DNA of 30,805 bases. Origin: Flavobacterium psychrophilum (GTDB lineage Bacteria > Bacteroidota > Bacteroidia > Flavobacteriales > Flavobacteriaceae). The stretch covers positions 1 through 30,805 of the forward strand of contig CAMAWK010000008.1 of NCBI GenBank assembly GCA_945861915.1. Reading direction: 5' to 3'. The notes under the pieces are model-generated. The model did no database searches, was not told where the DNA came from, and saw nothing but the letters and a program-made list of their open reading frames with translations. A program made the position numbers and the translations under genes. Numbering within the stretch: position 1 is the stretch's first letter; each line of letters begins with the position of its first letter. This document shows positions 1 through 9,059 of the stretch, piece after piece.

Positions 1-315
1 TTTTCGGAATTAAGCACTCGACTTTTCTTTGGAGACAAAGAAAAAGGTTACGCTAACAATAGCATAGAACTGGCTCCAAGTGTATTCTTGTCTTATTTCC
101 CAACTAGTAAATCCACTGTTTTTACCTTTGTTCAACATGCACAATTAGTTGATTTAGGAAATGATTTCGAACAAAATTATTCCGCTGCGGGATTGGGTGC
201 AAAATATCAATTGACCAAAGTGTTAAATCTTGAAGCCATTTACAGTAAGTTTGTTAGAGGAGATGATACCGGTTTAGGACAATCTTTTAATTTGGGATTA
301 AGAGCCATTTTTTAA
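1..315 (+). CDS. C-terminal end of an outer-membrane beta-barrel protein (partial)
   Basis: The reading frame is open from base 1 to a TAA at 313-315, so 104 residues of the C-terminus are visible and the start lies before the window. The visible part has alternating hydrophobic/polar strands typical of a porin-like barrel, an N-terminal stretch rich in Asn/Leu/Ser, and a terminal Phe (ending GLRAIF), the usual last residue of outer-membrane barrels recognised by the BAM complex. No specific family can be named. It lies 11 nt upstream of the FAD oxidoreductase gene and is probably the first visible member of the same operon. A TTG codon at 88 is internal to this frame and is not a credible start. 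Confidence 0.6.
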   Translation, partial: FSELSTRLFFGDKEKGYANNSIELAPSVFLSYFPTSKSTVFTFVQHAQLVDLGNDFEQNYSAAGLGAKYQLTKVLNLEAIYSKFVRGDDTGLGQSFNLGLRAIF

Positions 316-326
316 AATCAACCTTT

Positions 327-1640
327 ATGGAACACATCGTCATCATAGGAAATGGAATTTCGGGGGTAACATTGGCTCGACACATTCGAAAATTATCGAA
401 TAAAAAAATCACGATTATTTCTGCCGAAAGCGAACATTTTTTTTCGAGAACAGCTCTCATGTATGTTTATATGGGTCACATGAAATATGAACACATTAAA
501 CCGTATGAAGATGATTTTTGGAAAAAAAACAAAATCAATTTAGTTCATAACTATGTAGAACAGGTTGATACATATACTAAAACTGTATCATTTTCAGACA
601 AATCCACTTTGTCTTATGACAAATTGATTATCGCTTCGGGCTCTAAATCCAATCGTTTTGGGTGGAAAGGGCAGGATTTGTATGGCGTTTTTAGTTTGTA
701 TTCTAAACAAGATTTAGAAAAAGTAGAAGAACTTTCTATTGGTTGCAAACGTGCCATTGTTGTTGGTGGTGGATTAATTGGAATAGAATTAGTAGAAATG
801 CTTATTTCCAGAAATATTCCTGTCACATTTTTGGTTCGTGAAAAATCGTTTTGGTCCAGCGTATTACCAAAAGAAGATAGCGAATTAGTGACTAAACATA
901 TTCTAAATCATGGAGTTGATTTAAGATTAGATACCAATTTAGACGAAATCATTTCAGATGGTTTTGGAAATGTACAATCAATTGTTACTGATAAAGGAGA
1001 AAGAATTGACTGTTGTATGGTAGGTTTAACGGTTGGAGTTTCTCCGAATATTGATTTTTTAAAAAGTTCTAAAATTGAAATAGGTCGTGGTGTAAAAGTA
1101 AATCGGTTATTAGAAACTAATATTACCGATGTGTATGCTATTGGCGATTGTGCCGAACAAAACGAACCGATAGGAAACCGAAAAACGATTGAAGCTGTTT
1201 GGTACACAGGCAGAATGATGGGAGAAGCCTTGGCTCAAACTATTTGCGGAAAACCAATGCCATACAATCCGGGTCATTGGTTTAATTCCTCTAAATTTAT
1301 GGATATTGAATACCAAACGTATGGTTGGGTTATGGCAAATCCGTTAGAAAATGAAGTTCAATTTTATTGGGAACATGCATCAGCGCAAAAAGCTATCCGA
1401 ATTTCGTATGATAAAAATACGAACGAGTTCTTAGGCATTAACACTTTTGGAATACGAATGCGGCATGAATTTTTTGATACCGTACTAAATGAAAAAAAAT
1501 CAGTTGATTTTGTCCTAGAAAATTTAAAATCAGCCCATTTTGATCCCGAATTTTTCACTTCACATCATCAAGAAATTAAAATCAAATTGTCAGCACAAAT
1601 TGCTACTTTAAAACAAAATAGATATGAGCCAACAAACTAA
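327..1640 (+). CDS. NAD(P)/FAD-dependent oxidoreductase
   Basis: This 437-residue flavoprotein resembles the pyridine nucleotide-disulfide oxidoreductase superfamily (rubredoxin/ferredoxin reductase or NirB-like FAD module). An N-terminal dinucleotide fold carries GNGISG (residues 8-13) for FAD. A second fold carries GGGLIG (147-152) for NAD(P)H. VYAIGDCAE (GDC at 273-275) is the second FAD-contact motif. No CxxxxC redox disulfide is seen near the first fold, so it probably passes electrons to a protein partner rather than reducing a thiol substrate. Its last 17 nt overlap the start of the membrane Fe-S protein, implying translational coupling and a functional pair: NAD(P)H to FAD to Fe-S clusters. 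The reaction and final acceptor are not evident from sequence. Confidence 0.85.
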   Translation: MEHIVIIGNGISGVTLARHIRKLSNKKITIISAESEHFFSRTALMYVYMGHMKYEHIKPYEDDFWKKNKINLVHNYVEQVDTYTKTVSFSDKSTLSYDKLIIASGSKSNRFGWKGQDLYGVFSLYSKQDLEKVEELSIGCKRAIVVGGGLIGIELVEMLISRNIPVTFLVREKSFWSSVLPKEDSELVTKHILNHGVDLRLDTNLDEIISDGFGNVQSIVTDKGERIDCCMVGLTVGVSPNIDFLKSSKIEIGRGVKVNRLLETNITDVYAIGDCAEQNEPIGNRKTIEAVWYTGRMMGEALAQTICGKPMPYNPGHWFNSSKFMDIEYQTYGWVMANPLENEVQFYWEHASAQKAIRISYDKNTNEFLGINTFGIRMRHEFFDTVLNEKKSVDFVLENLKSAHFDPEFFTSHHQEIKIKLSAQIATLKQNRYEPTN

Positions 1641-3216
1641 AAATATATCGCTTGCTTCTCATCAAAACAATGAACTTAATTTGTCACAAAAAATAGGTTT
1701 AGCTGTTGGTTTTACTGGTTTGTTTATTTTAGTTTTAGCTTTTCTAAATATAACATTTCCAAATAAATCAATTTGGTTAACGGTTTCTATTATCTCCATT
1801 TTGAGCGGAATTATAGTGTATGCCAATGGAACCTATTTCGCTCGATTAGCAGGAATCAGTAATAATGGTGTTTTTCAAAAAAGTATTTCGAGTAGAGGAG
1901 CTGTGGCTTGGTCAATTGGAATTATTTTAACCTTATTTTATATCGCCTTATACTGGTTTCCAAAATATTTAGGATTGGGTGAAAATGGCGAAAAAAACAT
2001 GGGGATAATTGGTTTTTTCGACCCATTGAGTTTGCTTTTAAATGGCAAAGTAGCCAGTCAATGGTTTGTGTATGGAACACTTTATACCATCGCTATTTTA
2101 GGTTTAGGCTATAAATTTATTTTAAAATACAGACACAATAAGTATCAATTAGTTCGTACTATTTCGGTGATGTTCTTTCAACTAGGATTTGCTTTTTTGA
2201 TTCCTGAAATACTGGAAAAACTGAATCCTGAGAAAGCCTATTTTGCCAAATCATTGACAAATATGTGGCCTTTGAACTATTATTTTTTTAATGATTGGCA
2301 TCTAAAAAATCTTTTAAATGGTGGGAATCTAGGAATGTTTATGTTGGTATTTGGTGTAGCAATGATTTTTATCATATCACCAATTCTTACTTATTTCTAC
2401 GGAAAACGTTGGTATTGTTCTTGGGTTTGCGGTTGTGGCGGCTTGGCAGAAACTGCTGGCGATTCGTTCAGACATTTGTCAAATTCAACTCAAAAAGCTT
2501 GGAAGTTTGAGCGATGGTCAATTCATATCGTTTTGGCAATGTCTTTTATTATGACCATTGCGGTGGTTTTTACTTTTTTGAATGACAATCCCGATTTGAG
2601 TTTCATTACCAAAAACCAATTTATATATGGAATTGTTGGTTTTCTGATTGTTTTTTCGGGTGTTTTATTCATTTTCAAACGCAAGGATTTAGATACTGAT
2701 GCAAAATTTACTATAGGAACTTTGGTCGCAATTATTATTGTTTCATTGGTAATTAATTTCTTTTCAGGAAACACCAATATTCTTTTTATTGATAGTTATA
2801 AATTGCGAGAATGGTATGGTTTTGTCATTGGCTCCGCCTTTTCTGGAGTAATTGGCGTGGGATTTTATCCTATTTTAGGAAACCGAGTTTGGTGTCGTTT
2901 TGGTTGCCCAATGGCTGCCATTTTAGGATTGCAACAACGGTTATTTTCTAAATTCCGAATTACAACCAATGGCGGACAATGCATTTCCTGTGGCAATTGC
3001 ACCACGCATTGCGAAATGGGAATTGACGTGCGAAGTTATGCTCAAAAAGGCGAAAACATTGTTCGCTCATCGTGCGTAGGTTGTGGAATTTGTTCGGCTG
3101 TTTGCCCACGTGGTGTTCTAAAATTAGAAAATGCTTCCGAAAAGGGAAGAATTAATTCTAATGACATTCTCTTGGGGAATGATGTGAATTTAATGGATTT
3201 AGTGAATCAGAAGTAA
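1624..3216 (+). CDS. Membrane-bound 4Fe-4S polyferredoxin, NapH/NosR-like
   Basis: A 530-residue polytopic membrane protein with many hydrophobic segments. CSWVCGCGG (Cys265, 269, 271) and WCRFGCP (Cys424, 428) are the paired cysteine motifs of NapH/NosR/CcoG-type membrane electron carriers. A C-terminal bacterial ferredoxin domain has two complete 4Fe-4S sites: CISCGNCTTHC (453, 456, 459, 463) and CVGCGICSAVCP (484, 487, 490, 494). It likely moves electrons across or along the inner membrane, fed by the upstream FAD protein whose gene overlaps it by 17 nt. There are no nos, nap or cco genes nearby, so it should not be named for those pathways. The next gene starts on its stop codon (TAATG). 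Confidence 0.8.
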   Translation: MSQQTKNISLASHQNNELNLSQKIGLAVGFTGLFILVLAFLNITFPNKSIWLTVSIISILSGIIVYANGTYFARLAGISNNGVFQKSISSRGAVAWSIGIILTLFYIALYWFPKYLGLGENGEKNMGIIGFFDPLSLLLNGKVASQWFVYGTLYTIAILGLGYKFILKYRHNKYQLVRTISVMFFQLGFAFLIPEILEKLNPEKAYFAKSLTNMWPLNYYFFNDWHLKNLLNGGNLGMFMLVFGVAMIFIISPILTYFYGKRWYCSWVCGCGGLAETAGDSFRHLSNSTQKAWKFERWSIHIVLAMSFIMTIAVVFTFLNDNPDLSFITKNQFIYGIVGFLIVFSGVLFIFKRKDLDTDAKFTIGTLVAIIIVSLVINFFSGNTNILFIDSYKLREWYGFVIGSAFSGVIGVGFYPILGNRVWCRFGCPMAAILGLQQRLFSKFRITTNGGQCISCGNCTTHCEMGIDVRSYAQKGENIVRSSCVGCGICSAVCPRGVLKLENASEKGRINSNDILLGNDVNLMDLVNQK

Positions 3217-3602
3217 TGAAATTTTATATTCTACTATTTATTTGTTTTCAATCGTTCGCGCAGAAAACCTATGTAAAAAATTACTATCCTAACAAAAATA
3301 TCAAAGAAGAAGGTTGGCTATTGAATGACAAAAAAACTGATTATTGGTTTTATTATTACGAAAACGGAAACAAAAAAGAAGAAGGTAATTATCTAAACAA
3401 TCAAAAAATAAATTGGTGGATTTTTTATAATGAGAAACAATCAATTACTAAAAAATGTGAATTCAAAAACAATAAAATTGACGGTCTATCTATCATTTAT
3501 ACAAATGGAGAAATCATAAAAGCCGAAAAATACGTAAATGGTAAAAAAGTAAAAACTTGGACCGATTTAGAGGAGTTCAAAAAAGATAATTCGAATTTTT
3601 AA
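3216..3602 (+). CDS. Secreted MORN-repeat (YwqK-like) small protein
   Basis: A 128-residue protein with a short signal peptide ending near FAQ (residue 16), followed by about three MORN-type repeats. These follow the pattern Y-x-x-G-x-x-x-E-G-x-x-x-x-x-x-x-G-x-W, seen around NIKEEGW, NKKEEGNY and NKIDGLS. Such proteins are often labelled 'YwqK family antitoxin' by similarity, but no toxin partner is visible and the signal peptide argues for an envelope location. It sits inside the operon with a 1-nt overlap on both sides (TAATG at 3214-3218 and 3600-3604), so it is translated together with the Fe-S protein and the glycosyltransferase. Function unknown; a scaffold or lipid-proximal role is only a guess. 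Confidence 0.65.
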   Translation: MKFYILLFICFQSFAQKTYVKNYYPNKNIKEEGWLLNDKKTDYWFYYYENGNKKEEGNYLNNQKINWWIFYNEKQSITKKCEFKNNKIDGLSIIYTNGEIIKAEKYVNGKKVKTWTDLEEFKKDNSNF

Positions 3603-4294
3603 TGCCAATCATAAAAGTTATAATCCCTGCCTACAACGAAGAAAAAGCGATTGCAAAAGTAATTGCCGAAATCCCCAATATAGTTGATGAGATAATTGTG
3701 ATTAGCAATAATTCAACGGATAAAACAGAGGATGTTTCTCGAAAAGCTGGCGCAACTGTACTTTTAGAATCTAAAAAAGGCTATGGACATGCTTGTTTAA
3801 AAGGGATGAGTTACATCGCTACATTAGAAATTAAGCCTGACATTGTTGTTTTTCTTGATGGTGATTATTCCGATTATTCTGAGGAATTGACAAAATTAGT
3901 GGTTCCAATTTTAAATCATGATATTGATTTTGTAATCGGAGCGAGAGTAGCCTGTTTACGAGAAAAAGGTTCCATGACTCCTCAACAAGTTTTTGGAAAT
4001 TGGTTAGCCACCTTTTTAATGAAGTTGTTTTTTAAAGCCAAATTCACTGATTTAGGTCCGTTTCGGGCCATCAAATATGACAAGTTATTGCAACTTCAAA
4101 TGGAAGACAAAACATACGGCTGGACAGTAGAAATGCAACTAAAAGTTTTGAAACAAAAAATGAGTTATGCTGAAATACCAGTTCGTTACAAAAACCGAAT
4201 TGGCGTTTCTAAAGTGTCTGGAACGGTTAAAGGAACTGTAATGGCTGGCATAAAAATTATAGGTTGGATTGTAAAATACACGTTTAAAAAATAA
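3602..4294 (+). CDS. GT2 glycosyltransferase, dolichyl/polyprenyl-phosphate sugar transferase type
   Basis: This 230-residue, single-domain GT-A fold enzyme starts with VIIPAYNEE (residues 6-14), has the nucleotide-sugar metal-binding DGD (86-88), and ends with an amphipathic or hydrophobic helix. The GSMTPQQVFGNW and FTDLGPFRA segments are typical of the small GT2 group related to dolichyl-phosphate mannose/glucose synthases. The likely reaction is transfer of a hexose from a nucleotide sugar to a polyprenyl phosphate at the cytoplasmic face, supplying a donor for a GT-C enzyme. The GT-C enzyme encoded two genes downstream fits as user of that donor (inference). The gene begins on the stop codon of the MORN gene and is 1 nt from the next one. 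Confidence 0.8.
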   Translation: MPIIKVIIPAYNEEKAIAKVIAEIPNIVDEIIVISNNSTDKTEDVSRKAGATVLLESKKGYGHACLKGMSYIATLEIKPDIVVFLDGDYSDYSEELTKLVVPILNHDIDFVIGARVACLREKGSMTPQQVFGNWLATFLMKLFFKAKFTDLGPFRAIKYDKLLQLQMEDKTYGWTVEMQLKVLKQKMSYAEIPVRYKNRIGVSKVSGTVKGTVMAGIKIIGWIVKYTFKK

Positions 4295-4295
4295 A

Positions 4296-5777
4296 ATGAT
4301 TTTAACTCTTTCATACATTGTTCTCTTTCTTTACAGCATAGCAATTCTATTGATTTTTTTCTATAGTTTGGCGCAGTTTAACTTGCTCTTGAATTATTTA
4401 AAAAGCAAGAGAAACGAAAAAATTATTGAAAAATTTGATTTTTCAAATCCAGATGAAGTACCGCTTGTAACGATTCAATTGCCTATTTACAACGAAAAAT
4501 ACGTGGTTGAACGATTGTTAGATTGCATTTGTAAATTAGACTATCCCGAAGGCAAACTCGAAATTCAAGTTCTAGATGATAGTACGGATGAAAGCGTAAT
4601 TTTGACTAAAAAATTAATTTCAAAGTATGCCAAACAAGGAATTGATATTCAACACATCTGCCGAAAAATAAGAACAGGCTTCAAAGCAGGTGCTTTAAAA
4701 GAAGGATTAGAAACAGCAAAAGGAGAATTTATTGCCATTTTTGATGCAGATTTTTTACCCAAAACCGATTGGTTATTACAAACAATACCCAATTTTAAAA
4801 ACAATAGAGTAGGAGTGGTGCAAACTCGATGGGGACATATAAATAGAAATTATTCTATCTTGACCAAGATTCAGGCATTTGCTCTTGATGCGCATTTTAC
4901 GTTGGAACAAACGGGACGAAATTCAAAACAACATTGCATTAACTTTAACGGAACGGCTGGCGTTTGGCGTAAATCCTGCATCATCGATTCTGGCAATTGG
5001 GAAAGCGACACACTCACCGAAGATTTGGATTTGAGCTACAGAGCCCAACTCAAAAATTGGGAATTTATTTATTTAGAAAATGTAGAAACCCCCGCCGAAT
5101 TGCCCGCTATTATTAGTGCAGCGCGTTCGCAACAATTCCGATGGAACAAAGGTGGAGCCGAAAATTTCGTAAAAATGGCTTCCAAAGTGATTGCTTCGAC
5201 CACTATTTCTAGAAAGACAAAGTTTCACGGATTGTTGCATTTACTGAATAGTTCGATGTTTTTGTGCATTTTTACGATGGCAGTCTTAAGCGTTCCGATG
5301 CTTTTTGTCAAAAATTATTTTAGTCATATTGGTTGGTATTTTGATGTGATGGTGTTTTTTATCGTGACTTCTATTATTTTCTTTATCTGTTATTGGTTTA
5401 CTTTCAAGAACATTGTTGGGGGCGGATTCAAAAATTTCATCAGTTATATCGGTATGTTTTTTACTTTTTATGCCATTGCTATGGGATTTTCATTTCAGAA
5501 TTCGATTGCAGTTTTAGAAGGATTAATAGGCAAGAAAAGCGAGTTCGTCAGAACTCCCAAGTTTAATATTGAAGCATTAAAAGAAAAATGGAAAGAGAAT
5601 ATTTATATTTCTAAAAAAATATCAAAAAACACTATTGTTGAGGGTTTGCTCGTTTTTTATTTCCTTTTCGGATTGTTTAGTGGCTATCATTTAAATGATT
5701 TTGCGCTGTTTCCGTTTCATTTAATGTTGTTTTTTGGCTTTAGTTATGTGTTTGTGCAATCTATTAAAACAACCTGA
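4296..5777 (+). CDS. Cellulose-synthase-like processive GT2 glycosyltransferase
   Basis: A 493-residue membrane GT2 enzyme. It has an N-terminal membrane helix (about 5-30), then a catalytic domain with the full D, DxD, TED, QxxRW signature: LPIYNE (62-67), DD at 94-95, DAD at 150-152, TED at 241-243 and QQFRW at 279-283. Several hydrophobic segments follow (about 310-400 and 448-490). This is the architecture of CslA/BcsA-like enzymes that extend beta-linked glycans while translocating them, or that glycosylate lipids. No PilZ domain or bcsB/bcsZ/bcsC neighbour is present, so cellulose itself is not indicated. It is separated by 1 nt from the gene before and 2 nt from the gene after. Confidence 0.85.
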   Translation: MILTLSYIVLFLYSIAILLIFFYSLAQFNLLLNYLKSKRNEKIIEKFDFSNPDEVPLVTIQLPIYNEKYVVERLLDCICKLDYPEGKLEIQVLDDSTDESVILTKKLISKYAKQGIDIQHICRKIRTGFKAGALKEGLETAKGEFIAIFDADFLPKTDWLLQTIPNFKNNRVGVVQTRWGHINRNYSILTKIQAFALDAHFTLEQTGRNSKQHCINFNGTAGVWRKSCIIDSGNWESDTLTEDLDLSYRAQLKNWEFIYLENVETPAELPAIISAARSQQFRWNKGGAENFVKMASKVIASTTISRKTKFHGLLHLLNSSMFLCIFTMAVLSVPMLFVKNYFSHIGWYFDVMVFFIVTSIIFFICYWFTFKNIVGGGFKNFISYIGMFFTFYAIAMGFSFQNSIAVLEGLIGKKSEFVRTPKFNIEALKEKWKENIYISKKISKNTIVEGLLVFYFLFGLFSGYHLNDFALFPFHLMLFFGFSYVFVQSIKTT

Positions 5778-5779
5778 TT

Positions 5780-7111
5780 TTGGAAGCTTTTTTTACTAAA
5801 TATCAAGTTTTTTTAGCCACTGCAATCAGTCTTTTTGCCTATGTGGTTTTGGGCTATTTTTTTGAAAGAGAACAGTTTTATTGGCTCCTGTTTTTATATT
5901 CAGTTGCTTTTTTGGGAATGATTTTGTTGATTAAAACCCAAGAATACGAAAAAGTTTTTTTTAAAATAGGCGTTTTATATCGTGTGCTTTTTTTGTTTTC
6001 TATTCCCGCTTTATCACAAGATTTTTATCGTTTTATTTGGGACGGTCATACCATTTTAGCGGGACTCAATCCGTATCAATTTAGGCCCGATACGATAATC
6101 AATACGTTGGCAACCTTTCCGAATGCCCATTTTTTATATCAGAAAATGGGCAGTTTGAGTGCGGCTCATTTTTCGAATTATCCGCCTATTAATCAACTGT
6201 TTTTTGTTATTGCATCTTTTGTTGGTGGTAAATCTATCTTGGTTTCTACTATCATTTTGCGACTAACAATTATTTTAGCCGATATCGGAATTTATCATTT
6301 TGGAAGAAAAATATTGAACCATTTCGAAATAAATACCGAAAACATTTTTTGGTATTTTCTAAATCCATTAGTGATTTTAGAATGTACAGGAAATCTACAT
6401 TTTGAGGTCGTTATGTTGTTCTTTTTTGTGGTAGGATTGTATTATTTAATTCAAAATAAATGGATGATAGCAGCAGTTTTAATTGGGTTGTCTATTTCTG
6501 TAAAATTGTTACCATTATTGCTTTTGCCATTGTTTTTTACCCATTTGGGATTCAAGAAAAGTGTCCTTTTTTATAGTATAATTATTGGTTTAAATGTACT
6601 TTTTTTTCTCCCTTTTCTGAACGTTACTTTGGTTGACAATTACTTTGAAACAATTGCTCTTTGGTTTACCAATTTTGAGTTTAATGCTAGTATTTATTAT
6701 CTCGTTCGTGAAATAGGCTTTTATATAAAAGGCTATAATATTATCCATACCATTGGAAAAATCACACCGATACTTACGATTCTAATGATTCTGTTTTTTG
6801 CATTTGGCAGGAAAAATAAATCGGTTGAATCAATTTTAATCAACTCATTGTTAGTACTATCTATTTATTTGTTTATTTCGACTACCGTGCATCCTTGGTA
6901 TTTGATAAACGTCCTTTTGTTGAGTGTTTTTACCAAATATAAATTTCCAATAGCTTGGAGTTTCCTGATAATTCTAAGCTATTTTGCCTACAGCGTTCAA
7001 CCTTTTAAAGAGAATATGTATTTTCTATTTATTGAATACATGATTGTTTTTTGTTTATTCTTTTATGAAGTTTTTTATTTACCAATAAGAGAACAAAATA
7101 TGGTTAAATAG
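5780..7111 (+). CDS. GT-C mannosyltransferase-like polytopic membrane protein
   Basis: A 443-residue protein that is nearly all membrane helices. The signature DFYRFIWDG (residues 81-89), with an acidic first luminal loop and following LNPYQF, is the hallmark of polyprenyl-phosphate-sugar-dependent GT-C enzymes (GT87, MptA/B-like). A late HPWY motif near residue 367 is also typical. It would transfer a sugar from a lipid-phosphate donor on the periplasmic side. The start is a TTG at 5780, 2 nt after the previous stop; the first in-frame Met is residue 47 and would remove the first helix, so the TTG is preferred. It is the last gene of the operon, with its 3' end only 15 nt from the convergent histidine kinase gene. 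Confidence 0.75.
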   Translation: MEAFFTKYQVFLATAISLFAYVVLGYFFEREQFYWLLFLYSVAFLGMILLIKTQEYEKVFFKIGVLYRVLFLFSIPALSQDFYRFIWDGHTILAGLNPYQFRPDTIINTLATFPNAHFLYQKMGSLSAAHFSNYPPINQLFFVIASFVGGKSILVSTIILRLTIILADIGIYHFGRKILNHFEINTENIFWYFLNPLVILECTGNLHFEVVMLFFFVVGLYYLIQNKWMIAAVLIGLSISVKLLPLLLLPLFFTHLGFKKSVLFYSIIIGLNVLFFLPFLNVTLVDNYFETIALWFTNFEFNASIYYLVREIGFYIKGYNIIHTIGKITPILTILMILFFAFGRKNKSVESILINSLLVLSIYLFISTTVHPWYLINVLLLSVFTKYKFPIAWSFLIILSYFAYSVQPFKENMYFLFIEYMIVFCLFFYEVFYLPIREQNMVK

Positions 7112-7126
7112 GAAATGATACTTCAT

Positions 7127-8695
7127 TTACAATAATTTATGAACCATTTCTAATAGTAACTCTTTGATAATCGGCTTTGTAATATATTCCGTAAAGCCCA
7201 TGTTGTTAACCTTATCTTTGTCCTCTTCAGATGCGTGTGCCGTTTGAGCTATGATAGGTAAGTTGGGTCTTATTGCGCTAATTTTTTCAAATGCTTCGTA
7301 GCCATTCATTACGGGCATTTTTATATCCATTAAAATTAAATCGACAGCAGGATTTGCTAAGGCAATATCTACTGCAATTTGACCATTTTCAGCTCTAATA
7401 ATACTGTGATTTGTAACTTGAAGCATTTTTTTAATTAATAAAAAATTGATGTTATCGTCTTCTGCAATCAAAATAGTTTTTACTTCAGATTGTTGATAAA
7501 ATTTTATTGAAGAAACTTTTTGGACTTCAATTTTAGTTGTTTTATCGTATTTTAAAGGAATTTTAAAAGTAAAAACCGTTCCATTGTTTTGATTGGATTG
7601 AATTGAAATGGTTCCTCCCATCATTTCGACATAGGCTTTAGTAATAGCTAAACCAAGTCCTAATCCGCCTTTTTCGATCGTTAAATCACTTTCGACCCGC
7701 TTAAATCGATCAAAAATAGTTTTTTGATTTGCTTTACTAATGCCAATTCCGGTATCTTTTACTGTGAATTCAATAAAATCAAGTTCACCTTCTTCTATAA
7801 TTTCATAACCAAAAGCGACATAGCCTTGTTCGGTAAATTTGATGGCATTTTATACTAAATTGATTATGATTTGCTTTAGTTTGACTTCATCAACCTTTAC
7901 ATTATACAATAAGCAAGTTTTGTTTTCGATGATGAAAAAGTCAATTTTTTTCGATTTAGGAATGTCAACTTTTATGGTGTTGAATAATTCAATCATGCAT
8001 TTTTCTAAATCAATATCAGAATAATTTGGTAGAACTTGATTGGTTTCAATTTTAGACATTTCTATTAAATCTTCAATTATTGAAACTAAATTTGTTCCAC
8101 TTTTATGAATGATAGTAAGATATTCTTTCTTTTCTTCTTCCTTTAAATCACTTGAAAGCATTAAATCGGTAAAACCAATAATTGCATTCATAGGAGTTCT
8201 TATTTCGTGAGATAAATTTTCAAGAAAGGTTGATTTTAATCGTTCGCTTTCCTCGGCCTTGATTTTTGCAGAAATCAATTCAAATTTATGATTGTTGTTA
8301 TCTTGGAATAAATCGCCAATGTAGTTAAACTCACCTGGAATTGTTTTTAACAATTTTATACATTTTTTACTGCCCGTTTCTAAAGCGCTTGTAATTAATT
8401 TTATAGGCAAAAAAATATGCTTTTTGACGAAAACTAAATAAGAAGTAAGACTTAAAACAACTAATAATAGTAATAGTAATAAGGTGTTTTTTAATCCGCT
8501 GTAGTACAAAGCAACTTCTCTTTCATAATCAACATTTTTAACTTTTAAAAGTGAATAAATATCAGACAAATGCTCCTCTTGATGCGTGATTCGATAGTAG
8601 AATAACCCAATTATTATAAAAAATATAAGGTGTGTTAGACAAATTAAACTAACCGTTTTGACAAAAGTTGATGATTTATATTTTTTCATAAACAT
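7127..8695 (-). pseudogene. Hybrid sensor histidine kinase interrupted by one in-frame stop
   Basis: Read as one frame the gene gives about 521 residues. Two membrane helices (about 12-34 and 69-91) flank a short periplasmic loop. A DHp domain follows with NLSHEIRTPMNAIIG (phospho-acceptor His163), then an ATPase domain with DTGIGIS and GLGLGLAI glycine boxes. A C-terminal receiver has acidic residues AEDDN and phospho-acceptor Asp in LILMDIKMP (about residue 457). Codon 282 is TAA (plus-strand TTA at 7850-7852), exactly inside the N-box: INLV-stop-NAIKFT. The frame is otherwise intact on both sides, so the lesion is a single base or codon change, recent or a sequencing error. The truncated product would keep DHp but lose ATP binding. 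The receiver piece (7127-7624) could be made only from an internal start. Confidence 0.85.
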
Positions 8696-9059
8696 TTAAT
8701 TTTTATGTATATACGAAAAATCAGGATAATTGGTTCAATTTAGTGTTTTAATAAATACAACGGTAGTGAATTTGTAATAATGACAAGTATTTAGGTAAAA
8801 TTGTAAACACTTTTTTTGATACAAATCGTCGTTATCTAATTTAAAATATGAATACTGTTTTTAAACCATTAAAAACGGAATATTAAACCGCTTTACTAAT
8901 ATTTTTAAGATCTGCTGAAATTTTTCGAGAATTTGGCTTTTTAATTATCTTACAATAAAAAGAGACGTTAATATAATCCTAATTTTCCTTATTTGTAAAA
9001 TAGATGACATTATGACTTTTTCGATGTCAATACTTTTGCTCTAATAAAACAAATGAGCA
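8696..9059. other. Intergenic region between divergent genes
   Basis: These 364 bases hold the divergent starts of the kinase gene (-) and the DUF1223 gene (+). I see no reading frame or RNA gene here. A small inverted repeat at 8857-8876 (GTTTTTA / TAAAAAC) and a -7-like box at 9031-9038 are the only structures noted. Confidence 0.5.
9031..9038 (+). promoter_or_regulatory. Candidate Bacteroidota -7 box for the DUF1223-msrA-msrB operon
   Basis: TACTTTTG fits the TAnnTTTG consensus and sits 22 nt before the ATG at 9060. No good TTTG -33 element is visible at the usual 19-23 nt distance, so the promoter call is tentative. Confidence 0.4.

Noticed and set aside
3216..3602. Toxin-antitoxin module based on the YwqK-like protein
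   Set aside because: The protein has a signal peptide and no toxin gene is adjacent; MORN-type repeats explain the similarity.
4296..5777. Cellulose synthase (bcsA)
   Set aside because: There is no PilZ domain and no other bcs genes; the catalytic signature alone does not define the product.
7839..8024. 61-codon plus-strand frame opposite the kinase
   Set aside because: It lies antisense to the conserved ATPase/DHp region of the broken kinase and is explained as a shadow of that gene.
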